A DNA stretch of 64,000 nt from SbD1 sp039679945 (lineage in GTDB: Bacteria > Desulfobacterota > Syntrophobacteria > Syntrophobacterales > Syntrophobacteraceae). A program made the position numbers and the translations under genes. Under the pieces are notes generated by a model. The model ran no database searches, was not told where the DNA came from, and saw only the letters and a program-made list of their open reading frames with translations. The stretch is from the NCBI GenBank assembly GCA_039679945.1, contig JBDKTY010000244.1, positions 62,001-126,000 of the forward strand, given 5' to 3'. How positions within the stretch are numbered: position 1 is the first letter of the stretch; the number at the start of each line of letters is the position of its first letter. Positions 16,264-25,590 of this stretch are shown in pieces.

Positions 16264-17565
16264 ATGGATTGCATCCCGGGAAACACACCTTCCAATCGTT
16301 GGATTATAATCAGCTATTTCGCAAACATTGACGGAAAGGCTGCCTCGCAGCACCTCGATGACAGGCTGCCGCACCTGAAAGCACTCGGCATCGAGCCGCT
16401 TCTCATCACCAGCATCTGCGCTCGGCCCAGAGCAGATATGGTGCATTTCACCGTGCCCTCGGTGGCACCTTCCGGCATCCGTTTCGAACTGCGATATCTC
16501 AGACGAAGAAATCGCATGCTGAAATTTGCCCTGCTGCCGGTGTACCTGGCAGTGTTGCCCTTCTACATCATGGAGAAGATGCTCATCAACATAGACAGCC
16601 AGTGGTCATGGTTTCCCATGGCTTTCCTGCGGGGAGTAAGGCTCCACGGAATTCTTGCCCCGGATGTCATCTATTCAACCGGTGGACCCGCAAGCGCCCA
16701 TATCGCGGCTGCGCTGCTGTGCCGATTCACTAATATTCCCTGGATCGCGGAACTTCAGGATCCCCTCGTCCATGAAGCTCTCACGCGGGGAAAAGCGGCC
16801 TTGAAATACACTACCCTGACGGAACGAATGATCCTGCGCATGGCCACGGCCGTTATTTACCTGACCGAAGCCGCGAGGGAAAAAGCAGTCGCCAGGACAG
16901 GCGTCTCCCCCTCTAAGGTGCGCGTGATTTATCCCGGAGCGGCCCCTCCGGAACTGGCGCCCTTCACCTGGTCGAAGGGCGAATTCTGCCACTTCGCCCA
17001 CTTTGGATCTCTTGGCGGTACCCGCAATGTTGGAACCTTTTTGAAGGCGCTGGATATTATATTTGACCTGGACCCCGGATTGCTGAAGACCTTGCGCTTC
17101 GACCTGTACGGGACGATGGATGAAGTGTCCAGAAAACAAATCGCCGGTTTCAGGCATCCCGGGATCATTACCGATCATGGCAAGGTTTCCAGACGCCATG
17201 CCGTTGAAGCCATGCAGAAAAGCGATGTGCTTCTCCTCATACAACAAACGGACGTGTCTTCCACCTATCAGATTCCGTCCAAGCTCTACGAGTATTTGCA
17301 GGTATCCAGGCCCATTCTGGGGCTCGTGTACAAGAACCCGGGATTGCGGAAACTGTTGCTCGACAATGACCATTTTGCGGTGGAAGCGGATCAGGCTGTG
17401 CCAACCGCCAAAAGCATACTGGAAATCCTTGCGCGGTGGAACAAGGCCGACCTGGCCGGCCCCGTCTCCGGGAGTCCCGCGTTCACCGTTGCCGACGCCG
17501 TCGAACAACTGGTGGCTGTCAGCCGGGAAATCCGCAAACCTCGGGCGCGGAGTGAATTGCCATGA
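16264..17565 (+). CDS. GT4-like glycosyltransferase
   Basis: A 433-residue GT-B fold enzyme, probably acting at the inner membrane on LPS or another surface glycan. The N-terminal half has a hydrophobic segment at about 90-108 (FALLPVYLAVLPFYIMEKM) that may help membrane attachment, then DVIYSTGGPASAHIAA and IPWIAELQDP, typical of the WcaI/family-4 acceptor domain. The C-terminal half has VRVIYPGA and QIPSKLYEYLQVSRPILGLV, the family's donor-binding region with its E. No Shine-Dalgarno sequence is obvious before the ATG. It overlaps the next gene by 4 bp (ATGA), so the two are coupled. Confidence 0.85.
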   Translation: MDCIPGNTPSNRWIIISYFANIDGKAASQHLDDRLPHLKALGIEPLLITSICARPRADMVHFTVPSVAPSGIRFELRYLRRRNRMLKFALLPVYLAVLPFYIMEKMLINIDSQWSWFPMAFLRGVRLHGILAPDVIYSTGGPASAHIAAALLCRFTNIPWIAELQDPLVHEALTRGKAALKYTTLTERMILRMATAVIYLTEAAREKAVARTGVSPSKVRVIYPGAAPPELAPFTWSKGEFCHFAHFGSLGGTRNVGTFLKALDIIFDLDPGLLKTLRFDLYGTMDEVSRKQIAGFRHPGIITDHGKVSRRHAVEAMQKSDVLLLIQQTDVSSTYQIPSKLYEYLQVSRPILGLVYKNPGLRKLLLDNDHFAVEADQAVPTAKSILEILARWNKADLAGPVSGSPAFTVADAVEQLVAVSREIRKPRARSELP

Positions 17566-18386
17566 GCGGTTCCGTATCCGTCATCATCACCACTTACAAC
17601 AATCCGGAGTACCTCCGACGGGTCCTTGAAGGCTATACGGTCCAAAGCACCTATCCGGACGAGTTGATTATCGCGGATGACGGATCAGGCGGGGAAACAG
17701 CGGATATTGTACGCCTCTTCGCCCTTCGATCGCCATTCACCGTAAGGCATGTATGGCAGGATGATCTCGGTTTTCGCGCCGCGAGCATCAGAAACAGGGC
17801 AATCAAAACCTCCTCGGCCGACTATTTGATTTTCTCCGACGGGGACTGTATTCCGCACCGCCGGTTCATCGAGGATCACAAACGGCTGATGCGGCCCGGC
17901 TGGTTCGTGCAGGGCAAGCGGATGCTCGTGGGTAAAGAGGAATCGTTGAAATTCAACCCGGCCGGCGCCGCGGGGCTTGTGTTCAAGTGTATCCGCGGAC
18001 AGCTTTCCGGCTGCCATCATATAGCGCGGTTTCCAGGTTTTGCCCCCGAGAAAAAAGGACTGCGGGGCATAAAGACCTGCAACATGGCAGTTTTTCGCGC
18101 GGTCCTCCTGAAAGTAAACGGCTTCAATGAGGACTTCAAGGGCTGGGGAAGAGAAGATGCCGAATTGGCGGCACGCCTGTTCGCATACGGCCTCCGACGC
18201 AAAGACCCCCCGTTTTCCGCGATAGTCTACCACCTTTGGCATGAAGAAAATCCCCGTGAATCCCTGGCGGAAAATGATCGAATGCTTGAGGAAACTGTCA
18301 GGAGCGGAGTTCACATCTGCGCAAACGGGATCCGCAAGAACCTCGCACTGAATACGCGAGAGTCTCGCCAGGCAGGGACCAAATAA
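17562..18386 (+). CDS. GT2-family glycosyltransferase with galactosyltransferase-like C-terminus
   Basis: A 274-residue GT-A enzyme. SVSVIITTYNNPEYLRRVLE starts the nucleotide-binding half and IIADDGS is the first Asp motif; FSDGDCI near 92-98 is the metal-binding DxD. The second half has FKGWGREDAELAARL (about 186-200), the acceptor-side GWGxEDxE motif of the Glyco_transf_7C group found in chondroitin- and LPS-core-type transferases. It overlaps the GT4 gene by 4 bp and is followed by the repeat element at 18476. Sugar and acceptor are unknown. Confidence 0.88.
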   Translation: MSGSVSVIITTYNNPEYLRRVLEGYTVQSTYPDELIIADDGSGGETADIVRLFALRSPFTVRHVWQDDLGFRAASIRNRAIKTSSADYLIFSDGDCIPHRRFIEDHKRLMRPGWFVQGKRMLVGKEESLKFNPAGAAGLVFKCIRGQLSGCHHIARFPGFAPEKKGLRGIKTCNMAVFRAVLLKVNGFNEDFKGWGREDAELAARLFAYGLRRKDPPFSAIVYHLWHEENPRESLAENDRMLEETVRSGVHICANGIRKNLALNTRESRQAGTK

Positions 18387-18475
18387 AACCAGGCAACCGG
18401 CGAGGTCCGGATATGGCCTGTCGCGCAAATGGGCAGCCCGGATACTCGCTATCCGGGCGCTAAGCGCAAGAGGAT

Positions 18476-18859
18476 AAAGCCCTGTAGCCCTGTAGGTTGG
18501 GGTGAACGGAGTGAACCCCAACATTTATCTGGTGGATCATGTGAATTCACTTCGATTGGCCATATTACAGCCATGTAGGTTGGGTGAACGGAGTGAACCC
18601 CAACATTTATCACAGCCCCGGAGTCCAGCCATGTAGGTTGGGGTGAACGGAGTGAACCCCAACATTTATCTGGTGGATCATGTGAATTCACTTCGATTGG
18701 CCATATTACAGCATCAACCGTTACGTTGCCGCCGGAACGCCGGCTCGGAATTGGGGTGGATGTGTGCAGATCCAAGGCGAGTATAGCTTCGGCGAAAGGT
18801 GAGGTGGGGATGTTGGGGTTCGCTTTCGCTCACCCCAACCTACAGGGCTACAGGGCTTT
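18476..18859. repeat. 384-bp composite repeat bounded by 30-bp perfect inverted repeats
   Basis: The ends 18476-18505 and 18830-18859 are perfect 30-bp inverted copies. Inside are three direct copies of a 38-39-bp unit with the hairpin GTTGGGGT...ACCCCAAC (18491-18529, 18574-18611, 18632-18670), an inverted variant at 18811-18844 with a different loop, and two identical copies of a 43-bp segment (18528-18570, 18669-18711) containing GTGAATTCAC. No ORF inside is coding. The hairpin resembles the widespread 'GGTTGGGGTGAACGGAGTGA' class of repeats, which are moved in trans. It separates two oppositely oriented glycosyltransferase genes. Confidence 0.85.
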
Positions 18860-18948
18860 TGCATACACAAAAATTGAGGAATGGCCACAAGAATAGTAAT
18901 AGAATGGGCCGGGCGGGAGCGGTCGCGGGGCTGTTCCGGCCGGTACCC

Positions 18949-19899
18949 TCAAAGACCCTGTTCAGCGAGGCGGGCTTTCAGTTTGTTCAATTGCGCGCGG
19001 AAGAAGAATCTCTTTATCAGCCCCCTGGGCATTATGGATTCGACCACCTTGATGCGGTTGGAAATCCGATACCGCAGTTCGGGACTAAGTTCGGCCCCGG
19101 CCGCCTCGGCAAGATAGTGCTCGATTACCCGCAGGTGGCGCCAGCGGGGGTGGATTCGAGGCGACCGCCCATGCTTTTTTTCCAGCTTCCCGCGGTTTTC
19201 CCTCATCAATTTACCGGTCGAAACACCGGAGTTCTCGAAAGATCCTCCACCCCTGTGATATACGAACACATCCTCGACGCAGACAAGCCGGTAGCCGGCT
19301 TTCAGCGCGCGCGCGCAGTAATCGTCATCCTCCCAGAACCCGAGCCCGAAATCTTCGTCCAGCGGCCCGAGCCTGTCGAACAGCTCCCTGCGAAAAGCAA
19401 CGCAAAAGAATATGAGCATGTCAGTCTCAAAAAAACCGCCCCTGCTCCTGGAAATCCACGACGCCCCCTCCCGCATAATCTCCCGGGGCGTGCCTCCCGT
19501 GGTGAATATCTTCTGTTCGTTGCCCACGGCATTGGAAACCGGTCCGGTCATACCGATCGAACGCTCCCTGGATAGAGGCTCGGTAAGCCCCCTGATCCAA
19601 TCACCCGACACCATGCAGTCACTGTTGAGCAAAATGAGGAACTCACCGGCGGCGATCCGGATTCCATCGTTGTTTCCACCGGCAAAACCCCGGTTGTGAT
19701 CGTTAAAAATGCACTTGAGCCGCGGCTCCCGCTCCATCAGGCCGCTCAACCAGGTGACGGTTTCATCGGAAGAGTTATTGTCAACCACGATAACTTCATA
19801 GTCTTCCGCCACGGAGGAAGAAAAAATGCTCTCCAGGCAGGGCGCCGTAGTGTCCTCCAAAGAATTGTAGCTGACGATTATGATGCTGGCTCTTGGCAT
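18949..19899 (-). CDS. GT2-family glycosyltransferase, rhamnosyltransferase-like
   Basis: A 316-residue GT-A enzyme of the WbbL/RfbF type. The start ASIIIVSYNSLEDT, VVDNNSSDET, GFAGGNNDGIRIA and LLNSDC (a variant of the DxD region) are classic for this group. FGLGFWEDDDYCARALKAGYRLVCV carries the EDDD base region. It ends with a basic C-terminal tail. It directly follows rfbD (2 bp) and rfbC, which make dTDP-L-rhamnose, so rhamnose transfer is a reasonable but unproven role. Confidence 0.88.
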   Translation of the reverse strand: MPRASIIIVSYNSLEDTTAPCLESIFSSSVAEDYEVIVVDNNSSDETVTWLSGLMEREPRLKCIFNDHNRGFAGGNNDGIRIAAGEFLILLNSDCMVSGDWIRGLTEPLSRERSIGMTGPVSNAVGNEQKIFTTGGTPREIMREGASWISRSRGGFFETDMLIFFCVAFRRELFDRLGPLDEDFGLGFWEDDDYCARALKAGYRLVCVEDVFVYHRGGGSFENSGVSTGKLMRENRGKLEKKHGRSPRIHPRWRHLRVIEHYLAEAAGAELSPELRYRISNRIKVVESIMPRGLIKRFFFRAQLNKLKARLAEQGL

Positions 19900-19901
19900 T
19901 G

Positions 19902-20855
19902 TCAGTTACCGGGGAGAGGTGTTTCCGCCTGCCGCAGTTCTTGAAGCATACGGGTGAGACTGGTTTCCCAGGGGGGCGGGAATATTCCGAATTTTTCGCC
20001 AATTTTCCGGCAGTCCATGACAGACCATTGCGGCCGCGCGGCGGGAGTCGGATAAGAACTTGTCGGTACGGGCTTTACTTCCGTGACCTTCAGGAACTCC
20101 CATTTTCGCCCCTGCTCAATGATCGTTCGCGCGAAGTCATACCAGGTCGTGATACCCTTGCCGCAGAAATGGTACGTACCCCAATCCACGTTTCCAGGCT
20201 GGGAAGCAATCTCGACCGCGATCCGGGCAATGCATTCGGCCAGGTCCCCGGTCCAGGTGGGGCACCCATGCTGGTCCGAAACAACGGTGAGCACTTCACG
20301 CTCCCGGCCCAGCCTGAGCATGGTCTTCACGAAATTGGCGCCTTGCGCGCCATACAGCCAGGAAGTCCGCACGATAATGTGGTCCGCGAGGTTCAGGCGG
20401 ACAGCTTCCTCACCCTCCCATTTGCTGCGGCCATAGACGTTTATTGGGGATGCCGCGTCCTCCTCCCTGTAGGGAGTCACGGAATTCCCGTCAAACACAT
20501 AGTCAGTCGAAATATGCACCAGGGGCAGCCCGAGCCGGAGACATTCCCTCGCCAGGTTGGCGGGTCCGTCACGGTTGACCGCGAATGCGGCCTCCGGTTC
20601 GGATTCGGCCCGGTCAACGGCGGTATAAGCAGCGCAGTTTATAACCAGGCCCTTGCGACCATCAGGTTGCTCGAGGACCGCACGGATGCTCTCCGGCCGT
20701 AGAATGTCCACCGCGGGTCTTCGCGGCGCGTCTACCTCAAAGCCAGCCTGTTTCAGGCACGCAACGGCTTCCCGCCCGAGCATTCCACCGCTTCCGAATA
20801 CGATGGCTCGAAAGTCTCCCTGAATGGGAGAGGGGAGGTTCATCACCGTTTGCAC
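19902..20855 (-). CDS. rfbD: dTDP-4-dehydrorhamnose reductase
   Basis: Reduces dTDP-4-dehydro-L-rhamnose to dTDP-L-rhamnose with NAD(P)H, the last step of the pathway. The short-chain dehydrogenase fold shows the FGSGGMLGREAV nucleotide motif near the N-terminus, NCAAYTAVDRAE, ISTDYVFDG, the catalytic YGRSKWEGE (Y-x-x-x-K) and RTSWLYG. The start is uncertain: GTG at 20855 has GGAG upstream with 9-nt spacing and falls just past the rfbC stop; ATG at 20843 and TTG at 20891 are alternatives. It lies between rfbC and the GT2 gene on one strand. Confidence 0.93.
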   Translation of the reverse strand: MQTVMNLPSPIQGDFRAIVFGSGGMLGREAVACLKQAGFEVDAPRRPAVDILRPESIRAVLEQPDGRKGLVINCAAYTAVDRAESEPEAAFAVNRDGPANLARECLRLGLPLVHISTDYVFDGNSVTPYREEDAASPINVYGRSKWEGEEAVRLNLADHIIVRTSWLYGAQGANFVKTMLRLGREREVLTVVSDQHGCPTWTGDLAECIARIAVEIASQPGNVDWGTYHFCGKGITTWYDFARTIIEQGRKWEFLKVTEVKPVPTSSYPTPAARPQWSVMDCRKIGEKFGIFPPPWETSLTRMLQELRQAETPLPGN

Positions 20856-20857
20856 GA

Positions 20858-21445
20858 TTACAAGCTCCGCTTTGTTCTGCTCAGAAGGCAATCAATCACT
20901 GCATCGGCCGGGAGCTCAGCCTCGCGGAATGCCACTCCCTGAGCATCTTTTGCCGAAATGACCGGCTCGACGTCAAGCGGCCATTCTATCGCCAGGTCGA
21001 GATCATTCCACCGAATGCATCTCTCGTGCGGCGGAGCATAGAAATCGCTCGCCTTGTACAACACCTCGGCGGTCTCGGAGAGTACCAGGTATCCATGCGC
21101 AAAACTCCCCGGTATGTAGAACTGGAGCATATTCTCCGCTGACAGCCTGACGCCGAACCAATGTCCGAAGGTCGGCGAGGATTTCCGAAGATCCACCGCG
21201 ACATCGAAAATCTCACCGCGGGTCACCCGCACGAGCTTGGTCTGGCATTGCCTGACCTGGTAGTGTAATCCTCTTAAAACACCCTTTCGAGAACGGGAGT
21301 GGTTGTCCTGGACAAAATCGGTGTCGATGCCAAGTTCGGCCAGTTTTTTGCTGTTGTAGCTTTCGAAAAAAAAGCCCCTTTCGTCTTCGAAAACTCTGGG
21401 TTCCAGAATGGCCAAACCGGGAATGCCAACAAAGGAAATCTTCAC
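20858..21445 (-). CDS. rfbC: dTDP-4-dehydrorhamnose 3,5-epimerase
   Basis: Epimerises dTDP-4-dehydro-6-deoxyglucose at C3 and C5 to the rhamnose configuration. The 195-residue cupin has the family signatures DERGFFFESYN, FVQDNHSRSRKGVLRGLHYQ (catalytic His in RGLHYQ), VDLRKSSPTFG and FYIPGSFAHGYLVLSE. The start is GTG with AGGA upstream. Genes for the first two steps (rfbA, rfbB) are not in the window. First gene of rfbC-rfbD-GT2, reading leftward. Confidence 0.97.
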   Translation of the reverse strand: MKISFVGIPGLAILEPRVFEDERGFFFESYNSKKLAELGIDTDFVQDNHSRSRKGVLRGLHYQVRQCQTKLVRVTRGEIFDVAVDLRKSSPTFGHWFGVRLSAENMLQFYIPGSFAHGYLVLSETAEVLYKASDFYAPPHERCIRWNDLDLAIEWPLDVEPVISAKDAQGVAFREAELPADAVIDCLLSRTKRSL

Positions 21446-21930
21446 GATCCATCCTTATATCGAGTATGGGGTTTCCAGGAACAAGTCCAGACGAATCAAC
21501 CTTCCAAACACTATTCCATGGGGGGACAACACAAGGCTCCACGCAGCATCTCGATGAGCCCGTAATCATCTCCGAATCATTCATTGTCTTTCGCGAGTAG
21601 AGTTTTTCTTAAATTATATATCGGCTGTTTCAGATTTTGCGCAAGTATTTCCGTTCACTTCTTCATTTGCAGGGCCCCCTGCCATCCGCCCTTCAGATAA
21701 TACTTCGCTCTTTGCTCATGAATTGCAACAGAGAAAATACCTTTTATCATGAAGAAAAAAAAGTGGGCATGAAATTACGAGGAAAAACACATTCCATCCT
21801 ATTTCTCCGGCCTCGGCGGGGGCATTCCCACTCGCCCATGAGCAGGCTCTCAAAATGAGTGTTCATTGATGCTTGACCAGAGAATTCGATTCCCGTTCCC
21901 CCGCCTTTCGCACCTCTTATAGTCGGGCAT
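21446..21930. other. gene-free spacer upstream of rfbC
   Basis: These 485 bp hold no gene I can support. The stretch 21601-21640 is AT-rich and could include a leftward promoter for rfbC. A possible 73-residue rightward ORF has neither ribosome binding site nor family resemblance. The dispersed repeat copy begins at 21931. Confidence 0.4.
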
Positions 21931-22050
21931 TACGTTCAAGATGAACCTGCCCCGAGAGTGAAGATGCCGATAAAAATTGGCCCTTTCCGCACTTCGGTAC
22001 CTCGGGGCGAACGGGGGATGTATCAGCTCGGGCGCGAAATAGTATTATGT
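21931..22050 (+). repeat. dispersed REP-like element, copy 1
   Basis: TACGTTCAAGATGAACCTGC at the left and GGGGCGAACGGGGGATGTAT near the right align over about 110 bp with the copy at 41801. The shared order is GCGTTCAAGATGA, then TGAAGATGCCG, then a CCC...GGGCGAACGGGGG hairpin. Unlike the 41801 copy its terminal inverted repeat is degenerate. It lies in the spacer after the waaC-like gene. Confidence 0.6.
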
Positions 22051-22086
22051 GGCGGGAAGAGGTTCTTCACGGGTGGGCCCTGCCAC

Positions 22087-23124
22087 TCAGCGGGGATCGG
22101 CAGCGGCGCAATCCGAGCCGTTTATAATCTCCAATACTTTTTCCGGCGTTATCCCGGTCATGCACCGCCAGTCCTGGCAGGGTCTTCTACTGTAGCAGGG
22201 CGAACATTCCATCTTATTTCGGATTACCGTGTGGATCTTGCCGTAGGGTCCGGTCCGTCCGGGGTTTGTAGGCCCGAAAAGCGCAAAGACCGGAACATTT
22301 AAAGCAGCGGCAATGTGCATCGGTCCCGTATCCGGCGAGACAAGAAACCGTGCGCGGCTGATCACGGCCGCGAGTTCTCTGAGACTGATCCGACCGGCAA
22401 GAGAAAAGGCGCGCCCATTGGATTTTTCAACAATCTCATCCGCGAGCATGCAATCGGACGCTCCACCAACCACCACGGACGGCAGGAAGAGCCCCGAGGC
22501 CAGTTTCCCGAAATTCTCGGCGGGCCACCGTTTGACAAGTGTCCCGGCTGAAGGAGCTATCACGGCGAACCTGGAAGGAAGCCGTTCCGCGAGATCTTGC
22601 CGCAAGTCCAGGGGGGGAAACGGAAAGGAGAAATCATCCATGCCGCAGCCGAGGGCCAGGGCTATGCGGACATTTCTTTCAACCGCATGCTCATCCCAGC
22701 TTGCCGGGACTCGATGTGAGTATGTGTACTTCGCTCCCTCTCTAGCATCCGCGAATCCGACCCGGTCCTCCGTCCCGGTGAAAAGCCCGATCACTGCGCT
22801 TCGAAGAAGTCCCTGCAGGTCGATTACCAGGTCGAATTGCTCACGTTTGAGGTCTGATCGGAGTGCTCTCAACTCCGAGAAAGTACCCGCGCACTTCCGG
22901 GGATTTTTCCAGGAATTCTTGTCTATTATCCAGAGTTTATGGATTAGGGGATGGTCTTCGAGCATGCCGTGAAACCCCTTGGCCACCACCCAGTGAATTT
23001 CTGCCTCGGGGAATCTCGCGTGAAGCATATTGAGAACCGGTAACGCGTGGATAATGTCACCCAGGGAACTCGGCTTTATCAATAGTATTTTGCGCACAGC
23101 GTTCGGGTCCGGGAATGGCCTCAT
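22087..23124 (-). CDS. waaC: ADP-heptose:LPS heptosyltransferase, WaaC type
   Basis: A 345-residue GT9 enzyme that adds heptose to the inner core of LPS at the cytoplasmic face of the inner membrane. It begins ILLIKPSSLGDIIHALPVL, the WaaC-type acceptor-side motif with its conserved Asp, and has FDLVIDLQGLLRSA, then the donor motif VSPDTGPMHIAAALNVPVFALFGPTNPGRTGPYG. The two Cys pairs in ECSPCYSRRPCQDWRC near the C-terminus are common in this family outside Enterobacteria. It starts 3 bp after the WaaF-like gene stop. Assignment to heptosyltransferase I rests on the N-terminal motif. Confidence 0.88.
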   Translation of the reverse strand: MRPFPDPNAVRKILLIKPSSLGDIIHALPVLNMLHARFPEAEIHWVVAKGFHGMLEDHPLIHKLWIIDKNSWKNPRKCAGTFSELRALRSDLKREQFDLVIDLQGLLRSAVIGLFTGTEDRVGFADAREGAKYTYSHRVPASWDEHAVERNVRIALALGCGMDDFSFPFPPLDLRQDLAERLPSRFAVIAPSAGTLVKRWPAENFGKLASGLFLPSVVVGGASDCMLADEIVEKSNGRAFSLAGRISLRELAAVISRARFLVSPDTGPMHIAAALNVPVFALFGPTNPGRTGPYGKIHTVIRNKMECSPCYSRRPCQDWRCMTGITPEKVLEIINGSDCAAADPR

Positions 23125-23127
23125 CTC

Positions 23128-24207
23128 TCATCCGCCCAAAAGCCGCGCGGCCTCTTCAAGAACATCTTCCACCGCAATGTTCGACATACAGCGATGATCA
23201 CTGGGACAAATCCTTTTCAGGCAGGGAGCGCACTCGGTCTCCTTGCGCACAATACCGTGCCTGGAGCAGACCGGCGATGTAGTATGATGATCGGTCGGGC
23301 CGAACAGAGCAACAATGGGACGGTCGAAAGCGGCAGCGATATGCATGGGACCCGAATCGTTCGTCACGACAAGGTCCATGGCTTCAAGAAGAGACATCAG
23401 TTGGCGCACCGAGGTCTTCCCTGTCAGGTTGAGGGGACTTGAATGCATCGTTTCTTCAATTTGAGCTCCGATTCGCATCTCTCCCGCCCCCCCGACGAGC
23501 AGCACCCTGAACCCGTATTTCGCCGCAAGCGCGTCGGCAACAGCGGCAAACCTTTCGGGATACCACCTTTTCGCGGAGCCAAAGGCCGCTCCCGGATTTA
23601 TGGCAACCCACCCGTCAGCGCCAAGCACCTGGCGTGCCCAGGCTTTTTCCCGGTCTGAGCAAACCAGGCTCAAACCGTTGTCCACGGTCGGGATTCCGAG
23701 CCTCTCCAGAAGATACAGATCGCGCCGGGCGTGATGGAGTCTCCGGATTGCACCGTTCATTGGAACGCAGTGAGTGAGGAGCAGTCTCCGGCCGTCCGTA
23801 CCGAATCCGGCTCGCCTGCCGATCCGCGCCAGGACAGCCATAATGGCTGCTTCGATTGCATGCTGAAGGAGAATGGCAAGATCAAACCGCTCTTCCGCTA
23901 AAGACCTGCTGAACCGAAGCAGTCCCCGCACTCCCCGGTGCGGTCCTTTCTTGTCATAGACGATCACCCGGTCACAGCACGGATGCAGAGCCAGCAGTTC
24001 CGACACAATCGGATTGGCCGCCAGGACGATCTCGGCATGTGGGAAAGCCGCCTTGAGCGCACCCAGGGCGGGTGTGGTCATTACTGCGTCCCCGATCCAG
24101 TTTGTCGAACGGACCAGAATTTTTCCGATGTTTCCTGTATCGAGAGGCCGCGTCGTAGTACCGAATTGCATTAGCAAAAGCCCAATTCCCGGCGCCTCTT
24201 CCGCCAT
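23128..24207 (-). CDS. waaF: ADP-heptose:LPS heptosyltransferase, WaaF type
   Basis: A 359-residue GT9 enzyme likely to add the second heptose of the LPS core. The WaaF-type start KILVRSTNWIGDAVMTTPAL is diagnostic; AINPGAAFGSAKRWYPERFA and VTNDSGPMHIAAAFDRPIVALFGPTDHHTTSP form the donor site. It ends with a Cys-rich ECAPCLKRICPSDHRC. The start is uncertain: ATG at 24207 gives the longest frame, and ATG at 24171 is an alternative; neither has a strong ribosome binding site. It is followed closely by the waaC-like gene, and the two should be co-expressed. Confidence 0.9.
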   Translation of the reverse strand: MAEEAPGIGLLLMQFGTTTRPLDTGNIGKILVRSTNWIGDAVMTTPALGALKAAFPHAEIVLAANPIVSELLALHPCCDRVIVYDKKGPHRGVRGLLRFSRSLAEERFDLAILLQHAIEAAIMAVLARIGRRAGFGTDGRRLLLTHCVPMNGAIRRLHHARRDLYLLERLGIPTVDNGLSLVCSDREKAWARQVLGADGWVAINPGAAFGSAKRWYPERFAAVADALAAKYGFRVLLVGGAGEMRIGAQIEETMHSSPLNLTGKTSVRQLMSLLEAMDLVVTNDSGPMHIAAAFDRPIVALFGPTDHHTTSPVCSRHGIVRKETECAPCLKRICPSDHRCMSNIAVEDVLEEAARLLGG

Positions 24208-24408
24208 TCCCGCAAAAGCCTGGAGACGATGCCGAGGATGCCCCGACCCCGCGCTCCAGCCCTGGCCATGCTCATGGGGTCTCGGAATGATGTCGTGTTC
24301 ATATGCAAAACCATTAGCGAAATGAGCCGAAGTGATGTCAGCTCCGCTTTACAACATGCAACCCCAGGAAGGTCGATCTTCATTTCGCGATGCGAACAAT
24401 AATTCACT

Positions 24409-25590
24409 CTACTTCAGCAAAACCCATTTGCCGTTTTCCACTTTCACCATTACCAGAGAATCGGTCTGCAGCCCGTTATGGTCCTCGGGCGTGAGGTTAT
24501 AGATCCCGCTTACCCCGACGTAGTCTTTCGTCTGCTCAATTCCATCCCTCAGCTTCTCGGGTTCGGTGCCGACCTTCCGGATAGCATTCGCAGCCATGTA
24601 GATGGCATCCCATGCGTACCCCGAATGCGTATTGATAGGGTACTGCTTGTCGAAGTGGTACTCGTCTTTATAAAGCCGGATGAACTCCCGTATCACAGCT
24701 TTCTGGGGATCGGAGTCGGGCAACTGGTCAACCACCATGACCTTCGTTGACGGCATTATACTCCCGTTCGCGGCATCACCGGCCAACTCAATGTATTTTG
24801 GGTCCGGAATCCCGTGACACTGATAGAGCGGGATGGAAATGCCGAGTTGCTTCACGTTCTTGGCAACCCGTGCACCGGCCGGTCCAATGGTCCAGCAGAT
24901 AACAGCCTGCGCTCCGCTCGCCCTGATCTTAAGAAGTTGAGGCGTCATATCGGTGTCGGTTGCCGCGAAGGACTCCCTGGTGGTGATTTCCAGGCCGAAT
25001 TCGGACGAGAGCTGATCGAGCCAGGCCAGCCCGTCCTTGCCGAACCCGTCGTTAGCGGTCAAAAGAGCCACCTTCTTCTGATTCTGGGACCTGATAAACT
25101 CGTAGAGTTTCTTGACAGCAACGGAGGTTCTCTGAGGTGTCTTGAAAGTCCAGTTAAAGGGGCCGAATTTACCGCCTGCTATAACGGGATCACCCCCAAT
25201 GGTCATGACAACGGGGATATGCGCCGTTCCCTCGATATAGGGTTTCACCGCCATCCCCTCATCGGTGCGGGTGGGACCGATCAACGCCACTACTTTACCT
25301 TCCTCCACCAACCGCTTGGCTTCCATAAGCGACCTGGTGGGATCGCTTTCCGTGTTTCCCGTCTCCAGCTTGATCTGCCGGCCGCCGACTCCACCCTCTT
25401 TGTTGATCTTGTCAACCACCATTTGCGCAACGAGACGGGTTGGTTCGCCGATGGAAGAGGCTGGGCCGGAAAGGGCGAAAAAGGCGCCAATCTTGACCGT
25501 TTCCTGCGCGCCGGCGCATGCCGGAACGATGGCCAGCACCAGGGCCGCTATCACAAGGATAGCCTGCCGGATCGAAATCTCCAATCTCAT
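24409..25590 (-). CDS. branched-chain amino-acid-type ABC transporter substrate-binding protein
   Basis: A 393-residue periplasmic binding protein of the LivJ/type 1 fold. The ATG at 25590 follows AAGGAGGAGGAG and gives a signal peptide (RQAILVIAALVLAIVPACAG, then AQE). The mature start VKIGAFFALSGPASSIGEPT, then KINKEGGVGGRQIKLE and VVALIGPTRT, are typical. Permease and ATPase genes are not adjacent, so it is an orphan here. The ligand could be an amino acid, amide or aromatic acid; the nearby phenylacetate-CoA ligase family gene (297 bp upstream, same strand) makes an aromatic acid worth considering (inference). Confidence 0.92.
   Translation of the reverse strand: MRLEISIRQAILVIAALVLAIVPACAGAQETVKIGAFFALSGPASSIGEPTRLVAQMVVDKINKEGGVGGRQIKLETGNTESDPTRSLMEAKRLVEEGKVVALIGPTRTDEGMAVKPYIEGTAHIPVVMTIGGDPVIAGGKFGPFNWTFKTPQRTSVAVKKLYEFIRSQNQKKVALLTANDGFGKDGLAWLDQLSSEFGLEITTRESFAATDTDMTPQLLKIRASGAQAVICWTIGPAGARVAKNVKQLGISIPLYQCHGIPDPKYIELAGDAANGSIMPSTKVMVVDQLPDSDPQKAVIREFIRLYKDEYHFDKQYPINTHSGYAWDAIYMAANAIRKVGTEPEKLRDGIEQTKDYVGVSGIYNLTPEDHNGLQTDSLVMVKVENGKWVLLK

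Noticed and set aside
18491..18711. Regularly repeated 39-bp units that could suggest a CRISPR array
   Set aside because: Spacing is irregular, the 'spacers' are themselves repeated, an inverted unit is present and there are no cas genes.
21637..21858. A 73-residue rightward frame in the spacer upstream of rfbC
   Set aside because: No ribosome binding site, odd composition, no resemblance to any family.
24174..24407. A 78-residue leftward frame that would end with a TAATG overlap at an alternative waaF start
   Set aside because: No ribosome binding site at its start, no family resemblance and low-complexity Arg-rich end; the overlap alone is not enough.
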